Position numbers and translations under genes: made by a program. From NCBI GenBank assembly GCA_022818135.1, contig JAFMSR010000003.1:15757760-15821759 (forward strand): DNA of 64,000 nucleotides, written 5' to 3'. Below, in pieces: positions 34,501 through 37,497 of this stretch (its first letter is position 1; the number at the start of each line of letters is the position of its first letter). Origin of the DNA: Saxidomus purpurata. Taxonomy: Eukaryota > Mollusca > Bivalvia > Venerida > Veneridae. The notes under the pieces were generated by a model. That model was given only the letters and a program-made list of their open reading frames with translations. It was not told where the DNA came from and searched no databases.

Positions 34501-36579
34501 TTAATTGTCAGTTATATAAAAGGGGTTAGCACAAAACTGCTTGATTTTGTAAATAAGCTGTTGTGGTAACTTTAAAAAGAGGCAGAGATCATGGCTGCAG
34601 GTGTCTGTCCGTCTGATGCTGGTTCAAAAGTACATTGAAATAATTGACATGTTAAAGGGACACAACCTATTACTGTCAGATGTCAAAGAGGGACTGCCTC
34701 TTTTAAGAAAATTGTTTAACTTTATATAACCTATGCAGCACTCCATTATTGTTTCAAATTGTTCAAAGGAGATAACATGTCAATCTCATTTCAGCGTCCC
34801 TGGCATGAACTAGAGAGCAATTACCAGATCATGTTTAAACTAGGTATGGGAGAAACACCATCAGTGCCAGAGAACCTTGGTAATGAAGTGAAAGATTTCC
34901 TGTCTCACTGTCTAGAGCAGGAGCCTGATAAACGATGGACAGCTAGTCAACTAAGGGATCATCCATTTGCTAAGGTAACCATGGAAATACAGTGATTTGT
35001 GTGCTGAAAGTAAGATGTTGAGTCTGTACGAAAATTAATGCAATTGGTTTTGAGATCAAGACTGTTTAGAACTGACACCGAAATATTGACTTGGGAAATT
35101 GGAAGTTTATGCATTTATGTTTCTCCAGTAATATGGTTTGTAGCATCTTTTGTGCTGGGGCTGAGTGTCTTGTCTGGTGATGTCTGTGTTTGATTTTAGC
35201 TCACCTGGCACAGAGCCGGAGTGAGCTATTAGGATCGCATTCTGTCAGTCGTACGTCGTCCGTCCGTCCGTCCGTCTGTCTGTCTGTTAACCATTTCCTT
35301 CAAACGACATCTCCTCTGAAACCACTGGGCCAATGTTGATGAGACTTTGCAGGGATGTTCCTTGCATGAAGCTCTATCAAAGTTGTTCAAAGAATTGCAT
35401 TCCATGCAGAACTCTGGTTGCTATGGCAACAAATAGGAAAAAATTTAAAAATCTTCTTCTCTGCTGGGAAAAAGTCCTTGAAAAGTACTTGCATTTGAAA
35501 ATAAAACTATTGAATTTCTTTATAAAGTCATTGAATTGGTTCAATATGTTCTGCGTAAAAAACGTCCAGTATAATAGTATCACACCTTAAAATGACGAGA
35601 AAACAGTCTGTATCTATATCAGTCAACCGAACATGCTGACATGTGATGTATCAACTACGTACCGGATTACGGAATTTAGACACGCTTCCAGAGTGATTTC
35701 CCTTTACCAAAAGTCACGGTCCCGGAAAATCTATGAAAATGAGCGGAAATAAGTGCATTTTCTCATTGGCATGGCTCATGAATGGTAGTTATAAAGCATG
35801 GATAAAGGATTTTAAGGGGAACAAACACAAGTATACTTGCATTGTGTTTGATAAACTTACAGACATAGCGCAAGGGCGAAAGCGCATTGAAGAGTCATCA
35901 ACGAGAAGAAAAAAGCATAATCTGACAAATAAATGTTTTAATGAGTCAATACAGTCGTTCTTCATGACAAAAAAATCCAGATTTGAATAACAAGTAAATG
36001 TTGAGATTATCAACATGTATTTTGCTTGATATTAATTTGAATAACCAAAATACATATTACATTGTGTTCCGAATATGATTTAAGGCGACATTTGACTATG
36101 TATCTCGACATGAAGTTGGATTTTGCGCATCATTTAAGTCCTTGAAAATTAAAAAAAAGTCCTTGAAAAGTACTTCAAAAGTACTTGAATTTTTTCTTGG
36201 AACTTCTGTATGCACCATGATTGCCTAGTAGACCTCTTCAAAGTTTGTTCAAATTATTCCCCTGGGGTCAAAATTGACCTTGCCCTGGGGGGGGTCACTT
36301 TATATAGGAAAACTTATTTGGTATATAACATTGTGTAGTGATCTTCCACCAGGCAAGTGGACTTGTACCATGGTGAGCGATATAGGGCCATCTTGGTCCT
36401 CTTGTATTTCTGTCTGTTCACAGCCCTCATTTCTAACAGAGCATACTGGTAGCTAAAAGGCGTTGGTATGATATCAAGTAGTGATTGAGTACATTGGTTT
36501 CAACAATTTGTCTTTTTTCCACTTGCAGATCTATGATCCTGAAGGTGATGCTGAGGATGCAGACAACAGCCAGAATTAA
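1..36579 (+). CDS. MAP3K4: MAP kinase kinase kinase 4 (MEKK4), C-terminal ~1,300 residues, 24 exons, 5' partial
   Basis: This Ser/Thr kinase phosphorylates MAP2Ks feeding p38 and JNK stress signalling in the cytoplasm. Exons: <1-734, 1380-1655, 2322-2480, 3512-3669, 6096-6278, 6780-6879, 7873-7956, 9635-9904, 10240-10389, 11102-11257, 11726-11859, 12469-12550, 13025-13094, 14344-14526, 15760-15819, 18146-18241, 21680-21889, 22553-22623, 26385-26504, 31943-32102, 32907-33026, 33879-33985, 34795-34974, 36529-36579. All introns are GT-AG and the phases agree throughout, giving about 1,303 residues plus stop. The kinase domain is roughly residues 1028-1287 of the visible protein: Gly loop [11 protein letters not shown]-binding Lys in AMKE, alpha-C Glu in DEIKIF, HRD, DFG and APE are all present. 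The central region matches MEKK4 rather than MEKK1-3 ([28 protein letters not shown]). Human MAP3K4 is about 1,600 residues, so roughly 300 N-terminal residues, including the GADD45-binding part, lie upstream. It looks intact and functional. Confidence 0.96.
806..884. repeat. Two-copy tandem duplication
   Basis: A unit of about 39 bases (TTTTAAGGATGTCTGTGTTA...) occurs twice in a row inside intron 1 with almost no difference, so it is recent. The rest of intron 1 (735-1379) shows nothing recognisable. Confidence 0.8.
1380..1655 (+). CDS. MAP3K4: MAP3K4 exon 2
   Basis: The acceptor TTGCAG|TCACCA and donor GACAG|GTGACC bound 92 codons, phase 0 at both ends. The product starts [11 protein letters not shown] and contains [16 protein letters not shown] and [18 protein letters not shown], which are conserved MEKK4 motifs of the region before the kinase. 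An overlapping open frame at 1321-1521 is a shadow. Confidence 0.92.
2322..2480 (+). CDS. MAP3K4: MAP3K4 exon 3
   Basis: Acceptor TTTCAG|CTGATC and donor TTAAA|GTAAAT bound 53 codons, phase 0 at both ends. The product, [19 protein letters not shown] to DDDMSNMFK, corresponds to the conserved MEKK4 stretch with ECKEVL and KQYYQFM in vertebrates. Confidence 0.9.
2481..3511. other. Intron 3, nothing recognised
   Basis: About 1 kb of AT-rich intron with no coding frame, RNA gene or clear repeat. The same holds for introns 735-1379 (apart from its small duplication), 1656-2321, 9905-10239, 10390-11101, 11258-11725 and 14527-15759. Confidence 0.6.
3512..3669 (+). CDS. MAP3K4: MAP3K4 exon 4
   Basis: Acceptor TTTTCAG|ATGTAT; donor GATTCAG|GTAGGT, phase 2. 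It encodes 52 residues including [17 protein letters not shown] and [10 protein letters not shown], matching vertebrate LLEEEWNFTKEI and GGEAQAGKLF. The donor sequence itself has been copied into the minisatellite that follows immediately. Confidence 0.92.
3664..4250. repeat. 33-bp minisatellite derived from the exon 4 splice donor
   Basis: About 17-18 tandem copies of a unit of about 33 bases beginning ATTCAGGTAGTCATAG, most differing at 0-3 positions; one copy (near 3866) has a 6-base insertion. The first unit overlaps the end of exon 4, so every unit repeats the exon-end sequence GATTCAG followed by GTAG. Degenerate single copies recur at about 4324, 4934 and 5382. The minus-strand open frame across it is a repeat artefact. 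Confidence 0.95.
4381..4721 (-). repeat. U2 snRNA-derived fragment, possibly the head of a SINE
   Basis: On the minus strand 4721-4672 reads GCCTTTTGGCTAAGATCAAA then GTGTAGTATCTG and TTATCAGCTTAATATAGAT, matching the 5' part of U2 snRNA (from about nucleotide 11) with one inserted A and a 3-base deletion. The remainder of U2 is absent, and the following 290 bases end in an A-run on the minus strand (T-run at 4383-4391). The U2 match is clear; treating the whole interval as one retrotransposed unit is inference. Confidence 0.6.
4959..5380 (-). mobile_element. TTAA-flanked MITE, family 2, copy 1
   Basis: The ends read TTAAAGTGAAATTATGC and GCATAATGTCACTTTAA, an inverted pair bounded by TTAA, as expected of piggyBac-type insertion. 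The 422-bp sequence matches 45968-46384 in inverted orientation, with no coding capacity. Strand is arbitrary relative to copy 2. Confidence 0.85.
5515..5941. mobile_element. hAT-like MITE with ATCGATATATCGAT-rich ends
   Basis: Inverted ends GGGGATGTAATCAAT and ATTGATTAAAATTTT-type (read as ATCAATGACATCCC at the right), each followed inward by TATCGATATATCGA repeats, about 427 bp. The flanks share TGTGGAT (5508-5514 and 5942-5948), a target duplication near the 8 bp of hAT elements. No transposase. Confidence 0.7.
6096..6278 (+). CDS. MAP3K4: MAP3K4 exon 5
   Basis: Acceptor TTTTAAG|CACTAT; donor CTCAG|GTATGC, phase 2 in and out. It encodes [20 protein letters not shown] followed by an acidic, Ser-rich stretch ([15 protein letters not shown]) and a basic one ([10 protein letters not shown]). 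The first half matches the MEKK4 segment that reads SFLEFGLQES in vertebrates. Confidence 0.87.
6597..6765. repeat. 31-bp minisatellite in intron 5
   Basis: Five tandem copies of a 31-32 base unit containing GTTTAAACATTTGTGATTGG, nearly identical, ending about 15 bases before the polypyrimidine tract of exon 6. Confidence 0.9.
6780..6879 (+). CDS. MAP3K4: MAP3K4 exon 6
   Basis: Acceptor TTTTACAG|AAAATC, donor AGAAAG|GTAACA, phase 2 in, phase 0 out. It encodes [12 protein letters not shown] then [20 protein letters not shown], nearly identical to vertebrate MEKK4 and one of the strongest identity signals in the gene. Too short to stand out as an isolated open frame. Confidence 0.95.
6916..7070 (-). 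repeat. Fragment of a tRNA-derived SINE
   Basis: The stretch from TTTAGCTCAATTGTGAAG to GCTTGAACC and GCGGCAGACAC is shared with 59788-59940, about 90 kb-independent flanks apart. Its minus strand begins with a decayed tRNA-like T-arm (GGTTCAAGCC). Both lie in introns of different genes, so it is dispersed. Confidence 0.6.
7517..7740 (-). repeat. tRNA-derived SINE-like element
   Basis: The minus strand starts with a tRNA-like head (GGACCTGGGTTCAATCCC, a T-arm) and continues into a body with TTAACCAAGGTACC. The left part shares TTTAGCTCAATTG with the 6916 element. A short plus-strand open frame through it is chance. Confidence 0.5.
7873..7956 (+). CDS. MAP3K4: MAP3K4 exon 7
   Basis: Acceptor ATTACAG|GACCTA, donor ATCAAT|GTAAGT, 28 codons, phase 0. 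It encodes [20 protein letters not shown] and ends KKTDHIN, matching vertebrate DLEIAAEFRLSAPV. Short, but placed exactly where the frame requires it. Confidence 0.93.
8021..9094. mobile_element. Non-autonomous mariner-like element, ~1.07 kb
   Basis: Inverted ends CTGTATTCCTACCAGTT at the left and AACTGGTAGGAATCCAG at the right are flanked by TA on both sides (8019-8020, 9095-9096), as for Tc1/mariner. Inside are a two-copy duplication (8457-8537) and a tRNA-like stretch near 8550-8630; no transposase frame remains. Confidence 0.75.
8553..8630 (+). repeat. tRNA-like SINE head
   Basis: GGTCGAGTGGTTACGC resembles a D-arm, and GCTTCAAGGCTCAC a degraded T-arm, followed by a T-rich tail. The stems are too imperfect for a working tRNA gene. 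Confidence 0.4.
9227..9330. repeat. Long imperfect hairpin
   Basis: Arms of about 40 bases, 9227-9266 and 9289-9330, are inverse complements apart from a 2-base bulge and a few mismatches (left begins ATCTGATGGTGCT, right ends AGCACCATCAGAT), with a 22-base loop. It lies about 300 bases before exon 8. It could be the core of a small foldback element or an RNA hairpin. Confidence 0.8.
9635..9904 (+). CDS. MAP3K4: MAP3K4 exon 8
   Basis: Acceptor ACAATAG|GTGATT, donor ATTCAG|GTATAG, 90 codons, phase 0. It encodes [19 protein letters not shown], a variable insert, then [18 protein letters not shown], equivalent to vertebrate FVPDTLAEEKSIILQLLN and QPVKVVPQVETV. Confidence 0.92.
10240..10389 (+). 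CDS. MAP3K4: MAP3K4 exon 9
   Basis: Acceptor GTTGCAG|GTTGAG, donor CTGAAG|GTTTGT, 50 codons, phase 0. The product, [20 protein letters not shown] to [11 protein letters not shown], aligns with vertebrate VDNLLLVVMQSAHLTIQRK. Confidence 0.92.
11102..11257 (+). CDS. MAP3K4: MAP3K4 exon 10
   Basis: Acceptor TTTTAG|GAGTCG, donor TTTGAG|GTATGA, 52 codons, phase 0. It encodes [20 protein letters not shown] and ends [15 protein letters not shown], matching vertebrate LQQYYREAMIQGYNFGFE. Confidence 0.93.
11726..11859 (+). CDS. MAP3K4: MAP3K4 exon 11
   Basis: Acceptor ATTTCAG|TATATG, donor CCAAG|GTAAAT, phase 0 in, phase 2 out. It encodes [18 protein letters not shown] and [20 protein letters not shown], matching vertebrate YHKEVVRLMSGEF and KCESGRGTR. 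Confidence 0.94.
12469..12550 (+). CDS. MAP3K4: MAP3K4 exon 12
   Basis: Acceptor TTTCAG|ATGGGC, donor TATAAG|GTATGC. It completes [18 protein letters not shown] and ends LTEEEYK, phase 0. Vertebrate MEKK4 has RPRWATQGFDFLQAIEP here. No long open frame marks it; it was found by homology. Confidence 0.93.
12566..12932 (+). repeat. Minisatellite with 'TAGCAACNNGTGACTTC' units and pearl-like tail
   Basis: About a dozen diverged units of roughly 24 bases repeat TAGCAAC..TGACTTC. The array ends in GGGCCAGCAAGGCCCTCTTG, the same hairpin tail that closes the pearl-like element at 14184 and others, so it is probably the core of such an element. Confidence 0.7.
13025..13094 (+). CDS. MAP3K4: MAP3K4 exon 13
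   Basis: Acceptor TTACAG|GATCTT, donor GGAG|GTAAGT, phase 0 in, phase 1 out. It encodes [16 protein letters not shown] then AERSQHG, matching the vertebrate stretch ending NECIGHVIG. Confidence 0.9.
13190..13262 (+). repeat. tRNA-like SINE fragment
   Basis: TCAAGTGGTTACAGTC, CACTGACTTGTAATTTGAGG and GGTCATGGGTTTGAACC resemble the D, anticodon and T arms of a Ser-type tRNA, but the terminal stem is missing. Confidence 0.45.
13280..14184 (+). mobile_element. Pearl-like tandem-repeat element
   Basis: It begins AGCTAACCTGAGCGAGCC, has a short GTCC microsatellite, a core of about five units of roughly 133 bases (each with CTCTAGAGGTAACATTTTCA), and the tail GGGCCATCATGGCCCTCTTG. One unit is interrupted by the C/G homopolymer at 13528-13651. 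No real coding frame. Confidence 0.75.
13528..13651. other. C/G homopolymer tract, probable assembly artefact
   Basis: About 124 bases of almost pure C and G blocks (long C runs) sit between CTGG and AAATTTGTCAG, which are adjacent in neighbouring units of the same tandem repeat. Its abrupt composition in an AT-rich intron suggests consensus error or low-quality sequence. The Gly-rich minus-strand frame through it should be ignored. Confidence 0.7.
14344..14526 (+). CDS. MAP3K4: MAP3K4 exon 14: low-complexity linker
   Basis: Acceptor TTTTTAG|GACCTC, donor TGTCCC|GTGAGT, phase 1 in and out. It encodes a Ser/Pro/Gln-rich linker ([34 protein letters not shown]) between the central region and the kinase domain. 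Vertebrate MEKK4 has a similarly disordered Ser/Ala/Pro linker here, so conservation is weak and the exon rests on splice sites and frame. Confidence 0.82.
15760..15819 (+). CDS. MAP3K4: MAP3K4 exon 15: small linker exon
   Basis: Acceptor TTCATCAG|ATCTGA, donor CCCCAG|GTAATG, 60 bases, phase 1 in and out. It encodes [20 protein letters not shown], again Ser/Pro-rich linker. Because it is a multiple of three it could be skipped without changing frame. Confidence 0.75.
16815..17135 (-). repeat. tRNA-derived SINE
   Basis: Minus strand: a tRNA-like head (GGTGCAGTGGTCGAGTGGTC, CTAGACTTCCAATCCGG) is followed by a body with TCCCCACCCATC and CACGTAAAAGAACCAAGG; the latter resembles the conserved central domain of widespread animal SINEs. 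Confidence 0.65.
17306..18034 (+). mobile_element. Pearl-like tandem-repeat element
   Basis: It opens ATCCCCTCGCCAAAGGTGAA GGGGAT-type palindrome (17306-17331), then TCCGTCCGTCCG, about three units of roughly 160-175 bases containing TAACTCCAAAAGTACTTGAG, and closes GGCGGGGGGATTAACC with a small hairpin ACCATGTG/AACATGGCT and CTTGTT. Opening ATCCCC and closing GGGGGAT are inverted. It ends about 110 bases before exon 16. Confidence 0.8.
18146..18241 (+). CDS. MAP3K4: MAP3K4 exon 16: small acidic linker exon
   Basis: Acceptor CACTGCCAG|GCGTCA behind a C-rich tract, donor ATAGAG|GTAAAG, 96 bases, phase 1 in and out. It encodes [20 protein letters not shown] then [12 protein letters not shown] length divisible by three again allows a cassette-exon role. 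Confidence 0.78.
19105..19533. mobile_element. hAT-like MITE
   Basis: Inverted ends CAGGGCTTTTCATTAGG and GGATAAAAAGCCCTG bound about 430 bp; CAGGG-type ends are typical of hAT. Both flanks carry TAGTT (TGTAGTT if the end overlaps). Its interior is rich in TTGGGAAA motifs; no transposase. Confidence 0.7.
19869..20180. repeat. ~40-bp minisatellite in intron 16
   Basis: Eight or so units of roughly 40 bases carry AACATGTACTCTAAAATTG and a variable TTACCTGACATAAG, with insertions and deletions between units. The open frame across it is a repeat artefact. Confidence 0.85.
20898..21441 (+). mobile_element. TTAA-flanked MITE, family 1, copy A (544 bp)
   Basis: Terminal inverted repeats of about 56 bases, nearly perfect: TTAAAGGTCCATTACTAACA at the left, TGTTAGTGATGGACCTTTAA at the right. 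Related copies are at 36965 and 39875. TTAA at both ends fits piggyBac-type insertion. Non-coding; it ends about 240 bases before exon 17. Confidence 0.9.
21680..21889 (+). CDS. MAP3K4: MAP3K4 exon 17: pre-kinase helix and start of kinase domain
   Basis: Acceptor TTTGACAG|GTTCCG, donor AGATTG|GTAAGC, phase 1 in and out. It encodes a helix [20 protein letters not shown], equivalent to vertebrate FEEKRYREMRRKNIIGQV, and ends [11 protein letters not shown], the first kinase strand (vertebrate VTFKWQRGNKI). Confidence 0.95.
22553..22623 (+). CDS. MAP3K4: MAP3K4 exon 18: glycine-rich loop and ATP-binding lysine
   Basis: Acceptor CTTGCAG|GTGAAG, donor AAAGAG|GTTAGT, phase 1 in, phase 0 out. It encodes [18 protein letters not shown] and LMAMKE. 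The Gly loop GxGxFG and the strand-3 Lys of AMK are intact. The donor GTTAGT is one of the weaker ones in the gene. Confidence 0.95.
24086..25496. mobile_element. Tigger/mariner-like element, inner copy
   Basis: Inverted ends CAGTCAAACTTGTATTAAG and GGGCAAGTTCAACTG with TA flanks. The sub-terminal GGTCGCTTAATA motif occurs at both sides in inverted order (24131 and 25440-25475), as in pogo/Tigger MITEs. A pearl-like element at 24235-25140 is inserted in it. Confidence 0.7.
24235..25140 (+). mobile_element. Pearl-like element, ~178-bp units, copy 1
   Basis: Opening ATGCCCCCGAAGGGTGGCAT and late TTTCGGGGGCAT form an inverted pair. Next come a GTCTGTCC/GTCC microsatellite, about four tandem units spaced 169-178 bases (TTCGTGTCCGGACTGTAACT), and the tail TCGTCACTTGTGAGGGACAG CTCTTGTT (25114-25140). 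Short open frames repeat with each unit and are not genes. Confidence 0.85.
26385..26504 (+). CDS. MAP3K4: MAP3K4 exon 19: kinase alpha-C helix
   Basis: Acceptor TTTACAG|ATGAAG, donor CATAGG|GTAAGA, 40 codons, phase 0. The product runs from [15 protein letters not shown] through [19 protein letters not shown] to VEVHR. The Glu of DEIKIF is the alpha-C salt-bridge residue. Vertebrate MEKK4 has DELKIFEGIKHPNLVRYFG. Confidence 0.96.
27299..28192 (+). mobile_element. Pearl-like element, ~178-bp units, copy 2
   Basis: Closely similar along its length to 24235-25140, with the same opening ATGCCCCCGAAGGGAGGCAT and tail, and differing mainly by point changes and one unit's sequence. The flanks differ, so these are independent insertions of one element. 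Confidence 0.85.
28426..31190 (+). mobile_element. Pearl-like element with TCAAGGTCA-rich units, split by another
   Basis: It opens with a GGGCGGGCGGGCG microsatellite, then units of 130-150 bases (GAAACTTGGTGTGTAGGTAG) carrying one or more TCAAGGTCA, then shorter units after 30583. It closes near TTTGGCGGCATTGCCGCG and CTTCTTGTT. Element 29285-30582 interrupts it. Confidence 0.7.
29285..30582 (+). mobile_element. Pearl-like element, 'AGCTCACC' family, intact
   Basis: Opening AGCTCACCTGGCACAAAGTG with inverted GTGAGCTATTAGGATC, a GTCC microsatellite, about seven units of roughly 165 bases (ACCACAAGGCCTAGAGC), and an end with CAAGTGGACTTGTACC and AGGTGAGCAATATAGGGCC. It is the best reference copy for the broken ones at 22637 and 35200. 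Confidence 0.8.
31943..32102 (+). CDS. MAP3K4: MAP3K4 exon 20: hinge and catalytic HRD loop
   Basis: Acceptor ATTACAG|GCTGAG, donor CAAAG|GTAATC, phase 0 in, phase 1 out. It encodes [20 protein letters not shown] and ends [12 protein letters not shown], giving the hinge and the catalytic Asp of HRD. It follows a 5.4 kb intron filled by transposons. Confidence 0.96.
32250..32541 (-). repeat. tRNA-derived SINE with Thr(TGT)-like head
   Basis: On the minus strand the head reads GGTTAGCTCAATCAGTAGAG (D-arm), a perfect 5-bp anticodon stem CGAGA/TCTCG with loop CTTGTTA, and GGGTTCGATCCCC (T-arm). Outer GTCAGCC and GGCTGAC also pair, but spacing to the D-arm is wrong by 2-3 bases. The SINE body with GGTCCCATGTATGGGTG follows. 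A relic, not a working tRNA. Confidence 0.7.
32907..33026 (+). CDS. MAP3K4: MAP3K4 exon 21: DFG and activation segment
   Basis: Acceptor TTACAG|GGGCCA, donor CCACAG|GTATTG, phase 1 in and out. It encodes [20 protein letters not shown] then [19 protein letters not shown], containing the metal-binding Asn and the DFG Asp, with the Thr-rich activation segment. Confidence 0.96.
33679..33846. repeat. Foldback element
   Basis: An imperfect palindrome of about 168 bases: AATAATAAAT and CCCTGTAATTTATCGTTGAA at the left pair with TTCAACGATAAAATACAGGG and ATTTATTATT at the right, around a core GATTTAATT/AATTAAATC with CACTCGTG. It ends about 30 bases before exon 22. Confidence 0.75.
33879..33985 (+). 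CDS. MAP3K4: MAP3K4 exon 22: APE motif
   Basis: Acceptor TTTCAG|CATACA, donor GGAAAG|GTAATT, phase 1 in, phase 0 out. It encodes [20 protein letters not shown] and [16 protein letters not shown], with APE and the conserved DxWS of helix F. Confidence 0.96.
34231..34460 (+). repeat. tRNA-Ser(TGA)-derived SINE
   Basis: GGTCGAATGGTTAGAGTCG, CTGACTTGAAATCAC (loop CTTGAAA, anticodon TGA) and GGGCTATGGGTTGAGCC follow tRNA-Ser order including a long variable region, but the acceptor stem is lost. A SINE body runs to about 34460. Confidence 0.6.
34795..34974 (+). CDS. MAP3K4: MAP3K4 exon 23: kinase C-lobe
   Basis: Acceptor TTTCAG|CGTCCC, donor GCTAAG|GTAACC, 60 codons, phase 0. It runs [19 protein letters not shown] to [19 protein letters not shown] and DHPFAK, closing the kinase fold (vertebrate RPWHEYEHNFQIMYKVGMG). 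Confidence 0.96.
35200..36408 (+). mobile_element. Pearl-like element, 'AGCTCACC' family, interrupted
   Basis: It starts AGCTCACCTGGCACAGAGCC with GTCC/GTCT repeats, stops at 35464 in the first unit, resumes near 36215 (TTGCCTAGTAGACCTCTTC) and ends GGTGAGCGATATAGGGCC with CCTCTTGT at 36408. The inserted 35465-36214 carries a protein remnant. Confidence 0.75.
35733..35970 (+). pseudogene. Remnant resembling a BED-like zinc-finger N-terminus of a transposon protein
   Basis: An open frame of 85 codons reads [30 protein letters not shown] and [10 protein letters not shown]. The layout W-L...W-(I/L)...C...KKH resembles the N-terminal zinc-finger of hAT-type and related bivalve transposon proteins, with the second Cys lost. 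It lies in an insert whose ends both carry AAAAGTCCTTGAAAAGTACT. The homology is judged by pattern only. Confidence 0.35.
36529..36579 (+). CDS. MAP3K4: MAP3K4 exon 24: terminal exon with stop
   Basis: Acceptor CCACTTGCAG|ATCTAT; it encodes [16 protein letters not shown] and stops at TAA 36577-36579. The acidic tail is longer than the vertebrate ending VCTDEE but starts at the same place. A second good acceptor at 40999 could supply an alternative terminal exon. Confidence 0.85.
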   Translation: MYDPEGDAEDADNSQN

Positions 36580-36964
36580 TCCTGACATTGCCAAATGTTG
36601 TAAAGGGACTTGTCCCTCCTTCAGGTGGGATGGTCCCATTATTTATTTATAGGGGAACTCTGCAAAATTTCCTAACTAGTTTTATACAGTGTAGACAATG
36701 GCCAGTCTGCATGTATATATACAGCCTGGTTCCTGGTCTATAATTAATGCACTGGCCAAATATGTGCCTTTACAGTTACTAAGGCAAGGATTAAAATGGT
36801 ACAGATGTGTTTGACACTGGAGTCAGAATTGGAAAGCTGAGCTTCCTTGAGACGCACTGACACAGAATTTGAAAGGCAGACTGGTGAGCCTTCTTGAAAC
36901 ACTCCAGGAAGGATATGTGATATGAATGAAATCAACTGGAGAAATATTTTCCCATACAGATGTG

Positions 36965-37497
36965 TTAAAGGTCCATTACTAAGACCAAATTGAACTCTTT
37001 TTAAATTTGGAATTATTACTGGCGTCTTCTCGGAAGGAAAAATATGACATTCTGCATCGAACAGGACCATATTGTGTTGAAAATATGAGTTTAACAAAAG
37101 AATTAAAAAATTATATTTTGCCTTTTCAAAAAAGAAAGTAGGTTTAATAGTTTTCAAATATCTTTGTAATTTTCCAGAAGTCTCCCAGAAAGAGGCTGTA
37201 AATAGGTTGTACATGAATAAGCATGCTTATTTTGAATTGTAGTTAAAAGATCTTTACTTCCAATTATGTGCAATGTATATCTCTGACTGTTTACAACATG
37301 CAATAAAGCGAAAGAAAAGACAAAAAGACCACCCAGGTCAATCTAAGGAAATACTTAAATATTTATTCGTTTTTCTGCAGCAGTATTTCAAACAGGTAAA
37401 TACTCCATGGCTATTGTAAAGTTTTAGAAGCCAGTTTCAAACTGTATTTCCCTGTCACAATTTCAAATTTGATTTGGTCTTAGAAATGGACCTTTAA
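36965..37497 (-). mobile_element. TTAA-flanked MITE, family 1, copy B (533 bp)
   Basis: Same family as 20898-21441 but inverted: the block GCATGCTTATTTATGTACAA of copy A appears reverse-complemented near 37205-37230. TIRs begin TTAAAGGTCCATTACTAAGA and end CTTAGAAATGGACCTTTAA. Confidence 0.88.
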
